This document shows, one piece after another, positions 1-8,324 of a DNA stretch of 64,000 nucleotides (its first letter is position 1; every line of letters begins with the position of its first letter). Below the pieces are notes generated by a model that made no database searches, had not been told where the DNA came from, and saw only the letters and a program-made list of their open reading frames with translations. The position numbers and the translations under genes were made by a program. The DNA lies in NCBI RefSeq assembly GCF_004765805.1, contig NZ_ML219773.1, positions 1,054,001-1,118,000 on the forward strand. Reading direction: 5' to 3'. Origin of the DNA: Halorussus halobius. Its GTDB lineage: Archaea > Halobacteriota > Halobacteria > Halobacteriales > Haladaptataceae.

Positions 1-418
1 CGGGCTCGAACTCGCTGGTCTGGAGGAGCTGGAGCGTCGCGGTCCGGACCTCCCCGGCGTCGCGGTCGGTGACGTACTCGTAGGCGCGCTCGATGGAGCC
101 GCCGGTGTCGGCGATGTCGTCGATGACGAGCACGTCCTTGCCCTCGACGCTCCCCTCGGGCATCGGATACCGGATTTCGGGGTTGCCGGACTTCTCGGCG
201 GTCCCGACGTAGTGTTCCATCTTGAGACTCGTCAGGTCGTCGAGCCCGAGGAAGTCACAGATACACCGCCCGGCGAACCACCCGCCGCGAGCCAGCGCCA
301 CCACCACGTCGGGCTCGAAGGAGTCGCGCTTGACCCCGTCGCTGACGTCCCGGCAGAGCCCGTAGATGTAGTCCCAGTTCGTTATCGTGCACTTGAACTC
401 GTCGGGGAGTTCGCTCAT
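1..418 (-). CDS. Phosphoribosyltransferase, C-terminus cut by window edge
   Basis: This is the first 139 residues of a type I phosphoribosyltransferase, which joins PRPP to a base or cleaves a nucleotide; the rest lies outside the window. The PRPP loop is clear at residues 96-108 (VLVIDDIADTGGS), preceded by the conserved basic stretch ALARGGWFAG at 41-50. The start ATG at 418 fits the family, because only a few residues precede the first conserved block. The substrate base cannot be decided from this fragment. Haloarchaea carry several such short enzymes annotated as purine or hypoxanthine PRTases. It is divergent to the NYN gene. Confidence 0.85.
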   Translation of the reverse strand, partial: MSELPDEFKCTITNWDYIYGLCRDVSDGVKRDSFEPDVVVALARGGWFAGRCICDFLGLDDLTSLKMEHYVGTAEKSGNPEIRYPMPEGSVEGKDVLVIDDIADTGGSIERAYEYVTDRDAGEVRTATLQLLQTSEFEP

Positions 419-586
419 ACCAACTCGGGTGTCGCACGTCTTCGCACTTAACCGTTTACAGGTGTGGTTGCGGGCTCGTCCCCGGCGATTCGGACCGAGC
501 CGCCGGGTGCGCTGGTCTTCGCCCGCCGGGCGACTGACCGCGTCGGCGTACAAGTCTTTTTACCGCAGGCGGATGCAACGTCTGCT

Positions 587-1084
587 ATGACCGAGATACA
601 CCCCCACCAGCGGGTCGCCGTCCTCGCGGACGCCCAGAACCTCTATCACACGGCCCAGAGCGTCTACAGCCGGAACATCGACTACTCGGCGCTGCTCGAC
701 AAGTCCGTTCAGGGTCGGGAGCTGACCCGGGCCATCGCGTACGTAATCCAGGCCGACAGCCCGGACGAGGAGCGGTTCTTCGAGGCGCTGGAGGACATCG
801 GCTTCGAGACCAAGATAAAGGAACTCAAGACGTTCGGCGACGGCTCGAAGAAGGCCGACTGGGACGTGGGGATGAGCCTCGACGCGGTGACGCTGGCCAA
901 CCACGTCGACGCGGTCATCCTGTGTACCGGCGACGGCGACTTCTCGCGGCTCTGCTCGCACCTCCGCCACGAGGGCGTCCGCACGGAGGTCACGAGCTTC
1001 GAGGAGTCGACCTCCGAGGAACTGATTCAGGCTGCAGACTCGTTCATCGACATGTCCGAACGACCCGACACCTTCCTGCTGTAG
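587..1084 (+). CDS. NYN domain protein (LabA/DUF88-type putative ribonuclease)
   Basis: A 165-residue PIN-like NYN domain protein, a family of metal-dependent RNases or RNA-binding regulators. The acidic site residues are visible: D15 in LADAQNLY, D91 and D93 in DWDV, and D116 and D118 in TGDGDF. The open frame extends upstream to 464, but the ATG at 587 is preferred. A TATA-like CTTTTTAC lies about 30 bases upstream, as expected for a leaderless haloarchaeal transcript, and the extra N-terminal residues do not look conserved. It is convergent with the small membrane gene downstream, with two bases between their stops. The RNA target is unknown. Confidence 0.8.
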   Translation: MTEIHPHQRVAVLADAQNLYHTAQSVYSRNIDYSALLDKSVQGRELTRAIAYVIQADSPDEERFFEALEDIGFETKIKELKTFGDGSKKADWDVGMSLDAVTLANHVDAVILCTGDGDFSRLCSHLRHEGVRTEVTSFEESTSEELIQAADSFIDMSERPDTFLL

Positions 1085-1086
1085 AC

Positions 1087-1257
1087 TCAGACCGGCCGGC
1101 CGTCTTCGCCGGCCGTGCCGCTCAGGAGCGCGCCGGCCGCGAGTCCGAGGACGGCGACCGCCGAGACCACGTAGGAGGTGAACGTCTGCTGGGTCGCCAC
1201 CGCGAAGATGACGACGCCGAACACGACCAACAGCAGGGCACCGATTGTCTCTCTCAT
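1087..1257 (-). CDS. Small two-helix membrane protein
   Basis: A 56-residue protein made of two hydrophobic helices (about 5-22 and 29-46) with a short charged tail. I do not recognise a family. The start at 1257 is preferred over a longer frame beginning near 1299, because a TTTATTAG box lies 25-30 bases upstream of it, consistent with a leaderless transcript. It converges on the NYN gene. No function can be inferred beyond membrane location. Confidence 0.6.
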   Translation of the reverse strand: MRETIGALLLVVFGVVIFAVATQQTFTSYVVSAVAVLGLAAGALLSGTAGEDGRPV

Positions 1258-1460
1258 CGTGGGCCCAAGTACTCGCTCGAAGCTAATAAATCGACCCATA
1301 ACCGCGGGGCGACGACGTGAGGAATCGTGACCTTTCGTCGACGTCTCTCGGTTCCTGTTACCGAGTCCCACTATCGGGGCGGTCGGGTCGGTCCCCGTCG
1401 GTGGGCGTCGCTCGGCCCGAGAGCGAAGCCTTTTCGCCGACCGACTCGAACCGGTGACGG

Positions 1461-1958
1461 ATGACCACGCGCGAGACCGACGACGGGGCCGACGACCTGC
1501 CGCGACTTCGCACCGTCGCCGACTACCAGTTCGGGCCCGGCGTCGGCGCGGCGCTGTTTCCCGAGAGCGAGCGACTGACGGTCCGGCGCTCCTCGTCCGG
1601 GCGGCCCCAGCAGGTCCTCGCGGACGCCGGGCGAGTGGTGACCTACGGCACCGACGGCCGGTTCACGCTGGGGCTGGAAGGGGGCCGGCGGCTCGCGGCC
1701 GCGCTCGACCCGCCGGCGGGCCGCGTGACGGTCGGCGACGAGAGCGACCCGTTCGTCAGGGACGGCAAGAACGTCTTCGCCAAGTTCGTCTCGCGGGTCG
1801 GGCCGGAGGTCCGGCCGGGCGACGAGGTCGCGGTGGTCCACCGCGACGGGGGGCTGCTCGCGGTCGGCCGGGCCGAGCTCTCGGCCCGTTCGATGGCCGA
1901 CTTCGACACCGGGATGGCGGTGCTGGTCCGGGAGGGTGCGGGCGACGAGCCGGTCTGA
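1461..1958 (+). CDS. PUA domain RNA-binding protein
   Basis: A 165-residue protein whose C-terminal half (about 85-155) reads as a PUA domain: VTVGDESDPFVRDGKNVFAK, then RPGDEVAVVHRDGGLLAVGRA. Archaeal proteins with this layout are related to the PUA end of archaeosine tRNA-guanine transglycosylase and are thought to bind RNA. The N-terminal part resembles the pre-PUA region of those enzymes, but no catalytic barrel is present. The gene sits just upstream of NAC and the tRNA methyltransferase TrmI, a context of RNA and ribosome function. The exact role is not known. Confidence 0.75.
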   Translation: MTTRETDDGADDLPRLRTVADYQFGPGVGAALFPESERLTVRRSSSGRPQQVLADAGRVVTYGTDGRFTLGLEGGRRLAAALDPPAGRVTVGDESDPFVRDGKNVFAKFVSRVGPEVRPGDEVAVVHRDGGLLAVGRAELSARSMADFDTGMAVLVREGAGDEPV

Positions 1959-2018
1959 CCCCGGCGGCGGTCGGTCCGCTCCAACACGCTTATCCCCTCA
2001 CGTTCCGACGCTTGGAGT

Positions 2019-2423
2019 ATGTTCGGAGGAGGCGGCGGGGGCCTCGATCCCCGCAAGATGAAGCAGATGATGAAGCAGATGGGCATCGACGTCGACGAAC
2101 TCGACGCCGAGGAGGTCGTCATCACCAAGAGCGACGGTGAGCAACTGTACTTCGAGGACCCCGACATCACCGTGATGGACGCCCGGGGACAGGAGACCTA
2201 TCAGGTCGTCGGCGAGGCCCAGAGCCGCGAGGCCGATGCTGGCGCTGTAGGGGACGCCAGTGCGGTCGAAGCGGGCGCGGACGCGGCGGCCGGCGACGAC
2301 GCCATCCCGGACGACGACGTCGAAATCGTCGCCCAGCGCGCGGGCGTGCCCGAAGACGAGGCCCGCGAGGCGCTCGAAGCCACGGACGGCGACCTCGCAA
2401 ACGCGATTCAGCGCCTAGAGTGA
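2019..2423 (+). CDS. nac: Nascent polypeptide-associated complex protein (NAC)
   Basis: A 134-residue archaeal NAC homologue, which as a homodimer binds ribosomes near the exit tunnel and contacts new chains. It has the glycine-rich start MFGGGGGGLDPRKMKQMMKQMG, the NAC beta-barrel segment (about 28-65, VVITKSDGEQLYFEDPDITVM) and a C-terminal UBA domain (about 97-134, VEIVAQRAGVPEDEAREALE). The linker between them is longer and more acidic than in non-halophiles. Its stop overlaps the GTG start of trmI by four bases, so translation is probably coupled. Confidence 0.92.
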   Translation: MFGGGGGGLDPRKMKQMMKQMGIDVDELDAEEVVITKSDGEQLYFEDPDITVMDARGQETYQVVGEAQSREADAGAVGDASAVEAGADAAAGDDAIPDDDVEIVAQRAGVPEDEAREALEATDGDLANAIQRLE

Positions 2424-3151
2424 CGGTCCTGCTGGTCCACGGCGACCGGGAGTACCTGCGCGAACCCGGCGAGGAGCTCCAGACCGACCTCGGCGTACTC
2501 GACGTGCCCGCCGACGTCGAGCCCGGCACCACGCTCGAGACCCATCTGGGCGAGCCCTTCGAGGTCCGGCCGCTCCGGGGTCCGGACCTGTTCAACCACT
2601 TCGAGCGCACCGGCGCGCCGATGATGCCCCGCGACGTGGGGCTGGTCGCGGGCCACACCGGCGTCGCCCGGGGCGACCGCGTGCTCGACGCCGGCACCGG
2701 GACGGGCGTGCTCGCGGCGTACCTCGGCCGGATGGGCGCGGACGTGACCACGTTCGAGCGCGACCCAGACTTTGCCGAGGTGGCTCGCGAGAACATGGCA
2801 CTCGCGGACGTCCTCGACCGCGTGGACGTGCGCGCCGGCGACGTGACCGAGGCGCTCGACGCCGGCGACCTCGACGGTCCCTTCGACGTCCTCACGCTCG
2901 ACACCGAGGACGCCCCGAGCGTGGTCGCCCGCGCACCCGACCTGCTGGTCGACGGCGGGTTCGTCGCGGTGTACTCGCCGTTCGTCGAGCAGACCCGCGA
3001 AATCGTCGCGGCCGCGCGCGAGGCCGGACTCGCGGACGTCGAGACGCTCGAAACCATCCAGCGACACATGGACTTCGACGACCGTGGCTCGCGGCCCTCG
3101 ACTGCGGGCGTCGGTCACACGGGATATCTGACGTTCGCACGGCGGTCGTAG
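2420..3151 (+). CDS. trmI: tRNA (adenine-N1)-methyltransferase, TrmI family
   Basis: A 243-residue class I SAM methyltransferase of the TrmI/PCMT-like group, which in archaea makes m1A at tRNA positions 57/58. The N-terminal beta domain (1-60) is followed by PMMPRDVGLVAGHTGVARGD and SAM motif I VLDAGTGTGVLA at 88-99. The acidic ribose-binding residue follows in TFERDP. The C-terminus has the catalytic-region HTGYLTFARR. It starts with GTG inside the stop of nac (GTGA overlap). The NAC-TrmI pairing is a common haloarchaeal arrangement. Confidence 0.88.
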   Translation: MTVLLVHGDREYLREPGEELQTDLGVLDVPADVEPGTTLETHLGEPFEVRPLRGPDLFNHFERTGAPMMPRDVGLVAGHTGVARGDRVLDAGTGTGVLAAYLGRMGADVTTFERDPDFAEVARENMALADVLDRVDVRAGDVTEALDAGDLDGPFDVLTLDTEDAPSVVARAPDLLVDGGFVAVYSPFVEQTREIVAAAREAGLADVETLETIQRHMDFDDRGSRPSTAGVGHTGYLTFARRS

Positions 3152-3197
3152 TTGCGAGGGCGGCGCGTTCGTGCGCGGGCGGCGGGAGACGCGGGTT

Positions 3198-3512
3198 CTA
3201 GTTGTCGTCTTCGCGCCACTTGTGCTCGCACTCGGTGCAGATGAAAAAGCGCGTCTCGCTCTCGTCGGCCGACCGAATCTGTTGCATGTACCACCGCGCC
3301 TCGTCGTGCCCGCAGTTCGGACAGTGGGCGTCGGTCACGGGGAGCGCGCTGTTCTCCTCGTCGCCGGTCTCGATGACCTCGCTCTCCTCCTGGTCGTCGG
3401 TGACGGTGTAGTTCGCGGCGTCGTCCTTGGGTTCCTCGTAGCCACAGCTCCCGCACACCCACAGGCCGTCCTCGGCTTTCATCATCGAACCGCACTCGTC
3501 GCAAAACTCCAT
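3198..3512 (-). CDS. tfs: Transcription factor S (TFS, TFIIS-like cleavage factor)
   Basis: A 104-residue archaeal TFS, which makes backtracked RNA polymerase cleave its transcript. Two zinc ribbons are intact: C4/C7/C20/C23 at the N-terminus and C64/C67/C92/C95 at the C-terminus. The catalytic acidic pair of the C-terminal hairpin is D83-E84 (RSADESETRFF). The open frame runs far upstream to 5492 only because of GC-rich bias; the ATG at 3512 gives the normal family length. The linker (30-58) is acidic, as is usual in halophiles. Confidence 0.93.
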   Translation of the reverse strand: MEFCDECGSMMKAEDGLWVCGSCGYEEPKDDAANYTVTDDQEESEVIETGDEENSALPVTDAHCPNCGHDEARWYMQQIRSADESETRFFICTECEHKWREDDN

Positions 3513-3668
3513 TGGTGGCACGACGTAGCTGGCGTGGCAAGTTAAGCGCCCCGTTTTCGCCCCGGACGCGCCCCACGCCGGCCACACTGTCGAGTCGGCG
3601 ACGACTCCGCGAGCGAGAACTTTCCCGAGTATAAAGACGTAAGACCGGCGGTCGCACACCGGACACGT

Positions 3669-4460
3669 ATGCAACCCCGGTTCGTCGGTCGGCTCGGCGT
3701 GGCCGACGCCGTGACCTCGGCCAACGCCGCCCTGGGCTTTCTCGCGGTCGTCGCGGCCACCGTCGACCCGGGACTGGCGGCCCGACTCGTCCTGCTCGCG
3801 GCCATCGCCGACGGGCTCGACGGCGTGGTGGCCCGGAAGCTGGGGAGCACGCCCGCCGGCGAGTACCTCGACTCGCTCGCCGACGTGGCGTCGTTCGGCG
3901 TCGCACCCGCCGTGCTGGTGTTCGCGGTCGCGCGCGGTCGGTGGAGCCTCGCCGAGCCGTCGCTGGCCACGGCGGCGACGTTCGCCGTCCCCGCGCTGTT
4001 CGTGGCGATGGCGGTCGTCCGACTCGGGCTCTACACCGCCTACGACGTGGGCAACGCCCACACCGAGGGCGTCCAGACCACGCTCGCGGGGACGGTTCTG
4101 GCCGCCGCCGTGCTCTCGGGCACGACCGACGCGGGCGTCCTGCTCGGAGCCACCGGCGCGTTCGCAGTGCTGATGGTAGTCGACGTCACCTACCCGGACC
4201 TGTACGCCCGGGACGCGCTGGCGATGGGTGGCCTGCAGGCGCTGGCGGTCCTCGTTCCGACCGCGCTCGGCGGCGCGTTCCCGCGACTCCTGCTCGGGGC
4301 CGCGCTCGCGTACCTCCTGCTGGCCCCGCGATTCTACTGGCGCGAACTCCCCGACTCGTCCGCCGACGCGGTCCGCGACGAACCGGTCGACGGCGACGAC
4401 CGCGAGTCCGAGCGCCTCGACGCCGAGGGGTCCGACGCCGGCACGAGCCACGGCGACTGA
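3669..4460 (+). CDS. pssA: CDP-alcohol phosphatidyltransferase, archaetidylserine synthase type
   Basis: A 263-residue membrane enzyme that transfers a CDP-activated archaeol to an alcohol, probably serine, to make a polar lipid. The CDP-alcohol transferase signature D-G-x2-A-R-x7-G-x3-D-x3-D is complete, from D51 through G64 and D68 to D72. About six hydrophobic helices follow, and the C-terminal 35 residues are an acidic cytosolic tail. The opening MQPRFVGRLGVADAVTSAN is typical of the PssA group rather than the inositol or glycerol types. A GTATAAAG box lies about 37 bases upstream of the ATG. Confidence 0.85.
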   Translation: MQPRFVGRLGVADAVTSANAALGFLAVVAATVDPGLAARLVLLAAIADGLDGVVARKLGSTPAGEYLDSLADVASFGVAPAVLVFAVARGRWSLAEPSLATAATFAVPALFVAMAVVRLGLYTAYDVGNAHTEGVQTTLAGTVLAAAVLSGTTDAGVLLGATGAFAVLMVVDVTYPDLYARDALAMGGLQALAVLVPTALGGAFPRLLLGAALAYLLLAPRFYWRELPDSSADAVRDEPVDGDDRESERLDAEGSDAGTSHGD

Positions 4461-4541
4461 GGACCGGGCTCGGCGACCGGCCGGACCGTTCCCGAGGTGG
4501 AAGGGAAACGCTCTTGAAGCGTACGCACGGAGGTTCGACCA

Positions 4542-4578
4542 TATGAGTCCGGTAAGCGAAACGGGGGCGGACGAATGA
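4542..4578 (+). other. Possible 11-codon upstream ORF before the HEAT gene
   Basis: An ATG at 4542 opens a short frame encoding MSPVSETGADE. It ends in a TGA that overlaps the ATG of the HEAT-repeat gene by four bases (ATGA at 4575-4578). It may be a translated leader that couples initiation of the HEAT gene, or simply chance. Nothing marks it as a functional peptide. Confidence 0.2.
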
Positions 4579-5873
4579 GCGACGAGGGCGAGGACAGCGA
4601 CGTCGAGAGCGAGGCGGCGGACGCCGAGGACGAGACCGCCGACGAGGAGGCGGTCGAGCCAGTACTCTCGGAGGACGAACTCGACGCCGAGTTCGACCAG
4701 GCCGAGTCGGACCTCGACGCGGCCGAGACCGAGGCCGACCTCGACGACGTCGAGACCGCGCTCGACGACGTCGAGGGCCACCTCGAACGCGCCGACCTGC
4801 CCGACCCCGACGACGACGAGGAAGACGGGCCGCGCGCGGCGTTCGAGGACCGGCTCTCGGAGCTCCGTGCGGACCTCGAGGCCGAGCGGGGCCCGTACGC
4901 CGAGGACGTCGTCGAGGACGCCTCGGCGGCCGGGACGACCGTCGAGGACACCGAGTGGACCGACGCCGGTCGGGATGAACTGGCCGACGCGGTCGAGACG
5001 TTCGTCGCGGACGTCGAGGCGGCGCTCGGCACCGACCTCGGCGTGACGGTCACGCCGGCGGTCGAGGACCTCGCCGGCGCGATAGAGGACGCGGCCGTGG
5101 CGGTCGGCGAAGCCGGCCTCGACCCCGACGCGGACGCCGAGACCGTCGCCGACCTCGTGGCCGCGACCGAGGCGCTGGAGGCCGGCGTGGCGGACGCCGA
5201 GGAGTGGGACGACCTCACCACCCGCGAGCAGTTGCAGGCCCAGGGGTACTACGAGGTGCTCGACCACCGCAAGGACTACCCGCCCGAGTGGCACGCGCTC
5301 AAGGTCTGGGAGAAGCGCAACCGCGCCGACATGGTGTTGCTCGCGCTCGACAGCTTCGAGTCGAACTTCATGGAGGAACACTGTCTGGACGCGCTCGTCC
5401 GGATGGGCCATCCGGACTCGCTCGACGCCATGACCGACCGCGCCGGGCGTCGCGACGAGGACGCCATCCGCATCCTCGGCAAGATCGGCCACGAGGACGG
5501 CCTCGACGCCGTCCTCGAATACGTCGACTCGGACCCGGGCCTCGCCAAGCCGGCGCTCACGGCCGCCGGCGAGATCGGCAGCGAGGAGGCCACCCAGGAC
5601 GTGGCCAACCAGCTCGCAGCCGACGACGCGTCGGTCCGCAGCCGGGCGGCGCGCGCGCTCGGGCTCATCGGCGACGCGCGAGCCATCGACCCGCTGGCCG
5701 ACGTGCTCGACGGGGACGACGCCGACGAGGTGCGGGCCAGCGCGGCGTGGGCGCTCAACCGGATCGGCACCGAGCGGGCGCTCGACGCGGTCGCCGAGTA
5801 CGCCGACGACCGGTCGTACCTCGTCCAGAGCGAGGCCGAGAAGGCGGGGACCGAGCCGGAGCCGGCCGCGTAA
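4575..5873 (+). CDS. HEAT-repeat protein with long acidic N-terminal region
   Basis: A 432-residue protein. The first half (about 1-215) is an Asp/Glu/Ala-rich region likely to form long helices. The second half (about 240-425) holds at least five HEAT or PBS-lyase-type repeats, recognisable as repeated units such as LVRMGHPDSLDAM, ILGKIGHEDGLDAV, ALGLIGDARAIDPLA and ALNRIGTERALDAV. Such repeats form protein-binding superhelices. The partner is unknown. It could be a scaffold or a phycocyanobilin-lyase-like fold without enzymatic role, which is the usual case in haloarchaea. The start overlaps a tiny upstream frame. Confidence 0.8.
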   Translation: MSDEGEDSDVESEAADAEDETADEEAVEPVLSEDELDAEFDQAESDLDAAETEADLDDVETALDDVEGHLERADLPDPDDDEEDGPRAAFEDRLSELRADLEAERGPYAEDVVEDASAAGTTVEDTEWTDAGRDELADAVETFVADVEAALGTDLGVTVTPAVEDLAGAIEDAAVAVGEAGLDPDADAETVADLVAATEALEAGVADAEEWDDLTTREQLQAQGYYEVLDHRKDYPPEWHALKVWEKRNRADMVLLALDSFESNFMEEHCLDALVRMGHPDSLDAMTDRAGRRDEDAIRILGKIGHEDGLDAVLEYVDSDPGLAKPALTAAGEIGSEEATQDVANQLAADDASVRSRAARALGLIGDARAIDPLADVLDGDDADEVRASAAWALNRIGTERALDAVAEYADDRSYLVQSEAEKAGTEPEPAA

Positions 5874-6013
5874 TCGCCGCGTACTCCGAGCCTCCCGTTT
5901 TCAGTACGACATTGACCCGCCCGTCGACGGAGTAGTGTGACGATACTGCGACCGGGCCCAGGTTACCTCTCCAATAACAATGAGACGTTCGTACGTTGTA
6001 ATACGCGGGTCCA

Positions 6014-6169
6014 ATGTCGTTCGACGCGGAACCGCTCGGCCGCTGTCCGGAGTGCGGGACGGAGATCGCGCCGGACTTCCTGCTCATCGAGTACGAGTCG
6101 GGGGGTCGGCCCACGCGCTTCGCCGAGTGTCCGGACTGCCGGGACGTGGTTCACCCCTCGGCCGACTGA
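6014..6169 (+). CDS. Small two-CxxC zinc-ribbon protein
   Basis: A 51-residue protein starting MSFDAEPLGRCPECGTEI and ending with CPDCRDVVHPSAD. The two CxxC knuckles, at residues 11-14 and about 41-44, should bind one zinc. Haloarchaea carry many such single-ribbon proteins of unknown role. A TTGTAATAC sequence just upstream may be the promoter. The reading frame is full-length, with a normal start and stop and typical codon use. Confidence 0.65.
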   Translation: MSFDAEPLGRCPECGTEIAPDFLLIEYESGGRPTRFAECPDCRDVVHPSAD

Positions 6170-6205
6170 GACGCGATTCGCGTCGGTTCGCGCCCGCCCT
6201 CCGGG

Positions 6206-6448
6206 TCAACCCAGCAGCGCCGCGACGAACTGGAGCGCGAACGAGACCGCGACGAGGAACGCGCCCACGCGGCCGGCCCACGTGTGCTCGACGACTTCGC
6301 CCGGCGAGATGTCGACGCTGTAGTCGTTGTACTCCTGGCTGTACTCGACGTAGCTCGGGAGCTGGAAGAACTCGAAGAAGACGAGCGCGGCCCCGAGCGC
6401 GCCCAACGCGTACCCGGCGAGTTCGAGCGCCGCCACCAGTTCGACCAT
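6206..6448 (-). CDS. Small two-helix membrane protein
   Basis: An 80-residue protein with two hydrophobic helices (about 4-27 and 60-79), joined by a polar loop rich in tyrosine and acidic residues (SYVEYSQEYNDYSVDISPGE). The start at 6448 is supported by a CTTTTTGC box about 25 bases upstream on the minus strand. It is divergent from the PLD-like gene, and the two promoters share the 80-base gap. No family was recognised; it is probably a conserved haloarchaeal protein of unknown function. Confidence 0.65.
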   Translation of the reverse strand: MVELVAALELAGYALGALGAALVFFEFFQLPSYVEYSQEYNDYSVDISPGEVVEHTWAGRVGAFLVAVSFALQFVAALLG

Positions 6449-6527
6449 ACTGACACCCCCGAACCTGTCGAGCAAAAAGCCTCCGGTCCCCGAGGGTTTA
6501 AATCCGAAGACGCGACGAAAGCCCCCC

Positions 6528-8318
6528 GTGCGCCCCTTCACCCTCCCGGCTCCGGCCGGGCGACTCGCGCTCGGTCTCGCGGTCCTGCTCGCCGTCCTCG
6601 CCGCGGGTCCGCCGGCGGTATCGGTCGCGGCGGCACCCGCCTCGACAGCGTCGACGCCCGCCACGGTTGCGGGGGTGTCACCGGCCACCGTCCCCGGCAA
6701 CGCCTCGACGGTCGCCCCCGGAAAGGGCGCGAGTGGGGACACTCCGAACGCATCGGCTGACCACTCGAGCGACGCGCCGACTCTCGTCGCGCTCTACCCG
6801 AATCCCGCGACCGACGGCGACGCCGGGGAGTTCGTGGCGGTCCGCTTCCCGAACGGGACCGACGCCTCGGACTGGTCGCTCGACGACGGCGAGTCGACCG
6901 TCCCGCTGCCGAATTCGACCGTCTCAGGCCGAGTGGCGGTCTCACCCGACCCCGAGGTCGCCCGAAACCGGACCGACCTGCGCGTCCTCGGACTCGACGC
7001 CGACCTCTCGCTGGCCAACGGGGGCGAGACCGTGCGACTGACCAGTGGCGACACCGTCGCCGACGTCGCCGAGTACGACGACGCTCCCACGGGCGAGCGC
7101 TGGCACCGGACGCCAGCGGACCAAGACGACTGGACGTGGACGCCCCTCGGCACGACCGACTTCGCGCTCGAGCGGTCCGGCCCCGCGAGCGCTCGGGCGT
7201 TCGTCCTCCCGGACTCCCCGGAGGTCCCCGTGGAGACGCTCCGGCGGGCCGACGACCGCCTGCTGGTCGCCGGTTACACGTTCACCTCCGAGCGCGCGGC
7301 CGACGCGCTCGCGGACGCGGCCCGGCGCGGCGTCGAGGTCAGGCTGCTCGTCGACGACGCACCGGTCGGCGGCCTCGCACGCAGGGAGGCCGAACTGCTC
7401 GACTCACTGGTCGCGCGCGGGGTCGCGGTCCGGGTGCCGGACGGCCCGCTCGCGCGATACCGGTTCCACCACGCCAAGTACGCCGTCGCCGACGACCGGG
7501 CGCTGGTGCTGACCGAGAACTGGAAGCCGGCCGGCACCGGCGGCCACGGCAGTCGCGGCTGGGGCGCGGTCGTTCGCGACGGGGCGACCGCCGACCGACT
7601 CGCGGCGGTGTTTCGGGCCGATGCCGAGTGGCGCGCGGCGGTGCCGTGGTCGGAGTTCCGGAAGGGCGAGCGCTTCGAGCCGACCAACGCGACCGACGAG
7701 TCGTACCCCGAGGAGATTCCGCCCGCGAACGTCACCGTCGAGTCGGCCGGGCTACTGGTCGCGCCCGACCACGCCGAGTCGTCGCTGGTCTCGCTGCTCG
7801 ACGCGGCCAACGAGTCGCTCCGGGTCCAGCAGGTCGAGATCGGCGACCGGCGACAGCCGTTCGTGCGCGCGAGCCTCCGGGCCGCCCGACGAGGCGTCGA
7901 CGTGCGAATCCTGCTCAGCAGCCCGTGGTACGCCGAGGAGGACAACCGCGCGCTGGTCGAGTGGCTGAACGAGCGCGCCGACAGCGAGGACCTGCCCCTT
8001 GACGCCCGCCTCGCGAATCCCCGAGGTCGCTACGAGAAGATTCACGCCAAGGGCGTGGTCGTGGACGGCGAGGCGGCGGTGGTCGGCAGCATGAACTGGA
8101 ACAACAACTCCGCGCGGAACAACCGGGAGGTCGGGCTCGTCTTACGCGGCGAGGAGCCGGGCGCGTATTACGCCGACGCCTTCGACGCCGACTGGCGGGC
8201 GAGCGCGGGCGGGCCTGCGGGCGGCGAGCGGTTCCCGGTCGGCCTGCTCGTGGCGGTAGCCGTCGGGGCGCTCGCCGCGATACTGTACGCCAGACGCGAG
8301 GTGGTGTTCGAGAACTGA
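6528..8318 (+). CDS. Exported, membrane-anchored phospholipase D-like protein with lamin-tail domain
   Basis: A 596-residue protein. It has an N-terminal signal peptide (about 1-36) and a Thr/Ala linker. A lamin-tail-like beta domain follows (about 85-190, starting LVALYPNPATDGDAGEFV), then two PLD repeats and a C-terminal membrane helix (about 568-588). HKD motifs are seen near residue 313 (FHHAKYAVADDRALV) and near 503 (KIHAKGVVVDGEAAVVGS followed by MNWNNNS). PLD-type enzymes act on phosphodiesters of lipids or nucleic acids. The signal and anchor place this one outside the cell. The GTG start is supported by a GTTTAAATC box 25-30 bases upstream. Confidence 0.82.
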   Translation: MRPFTLPAPAGRLALGLAVLLAVLAAGPPAVSVAAAPASTASTPATVAGVSPATVPGNASTVAPGKGASGDTPNASADHSSDAPTLVALYPNPATDGDAGEFVAVRFPNGTDASDWSLDDGESTVPLPNSTVSGRVAVSPDPEVARNRTDLRVLGLDADLSLANGGETVRLTSGDTVADVAEYDDAPTGERWHRTPADQDDWTWTPLGTTDFALERSGPASARAFVLPDSPEVPVETLRRADDRLLVAGYTFTSERAADALADAARRGVEVRLLVDDAPVGGLARREAELLDSLVARGVAVRVPDGPLARYRFHHAKYAVADDRALVLTENWKPAGTGGHGSRGWGAVVRDGATADRLAAVFRADAEWRAAVPWSEFRKGERFEPTNATDESYPEEIPPANVTVESAGLLVAPDHAESSLVSLLDAANESLRVQQVEIGDRRQPFVRASLRAARRGVDVRILLSSPWYAEEDNRALVEWLNERADSEDLPLDARLANPRGRYEKIHAKGVVVDGEAAVVGSMNWNNNSARNNREVGLVLRGEEPGAYYADAFDADWRASAGGPAGGERFPVGLLVAVAVGALAAILYARREVVFEN

Positions 8319-8324
8319 ACGCGG

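Noticed and set aside
3198-5492. A 764-codon minus-strand frame containing TFS
   Set aside because: Only the last 104 codons make the TFS protein. The upstream part overlaps pssA and the HEAT gene and has low-complexity content expected from GC bias on the opposite strand.
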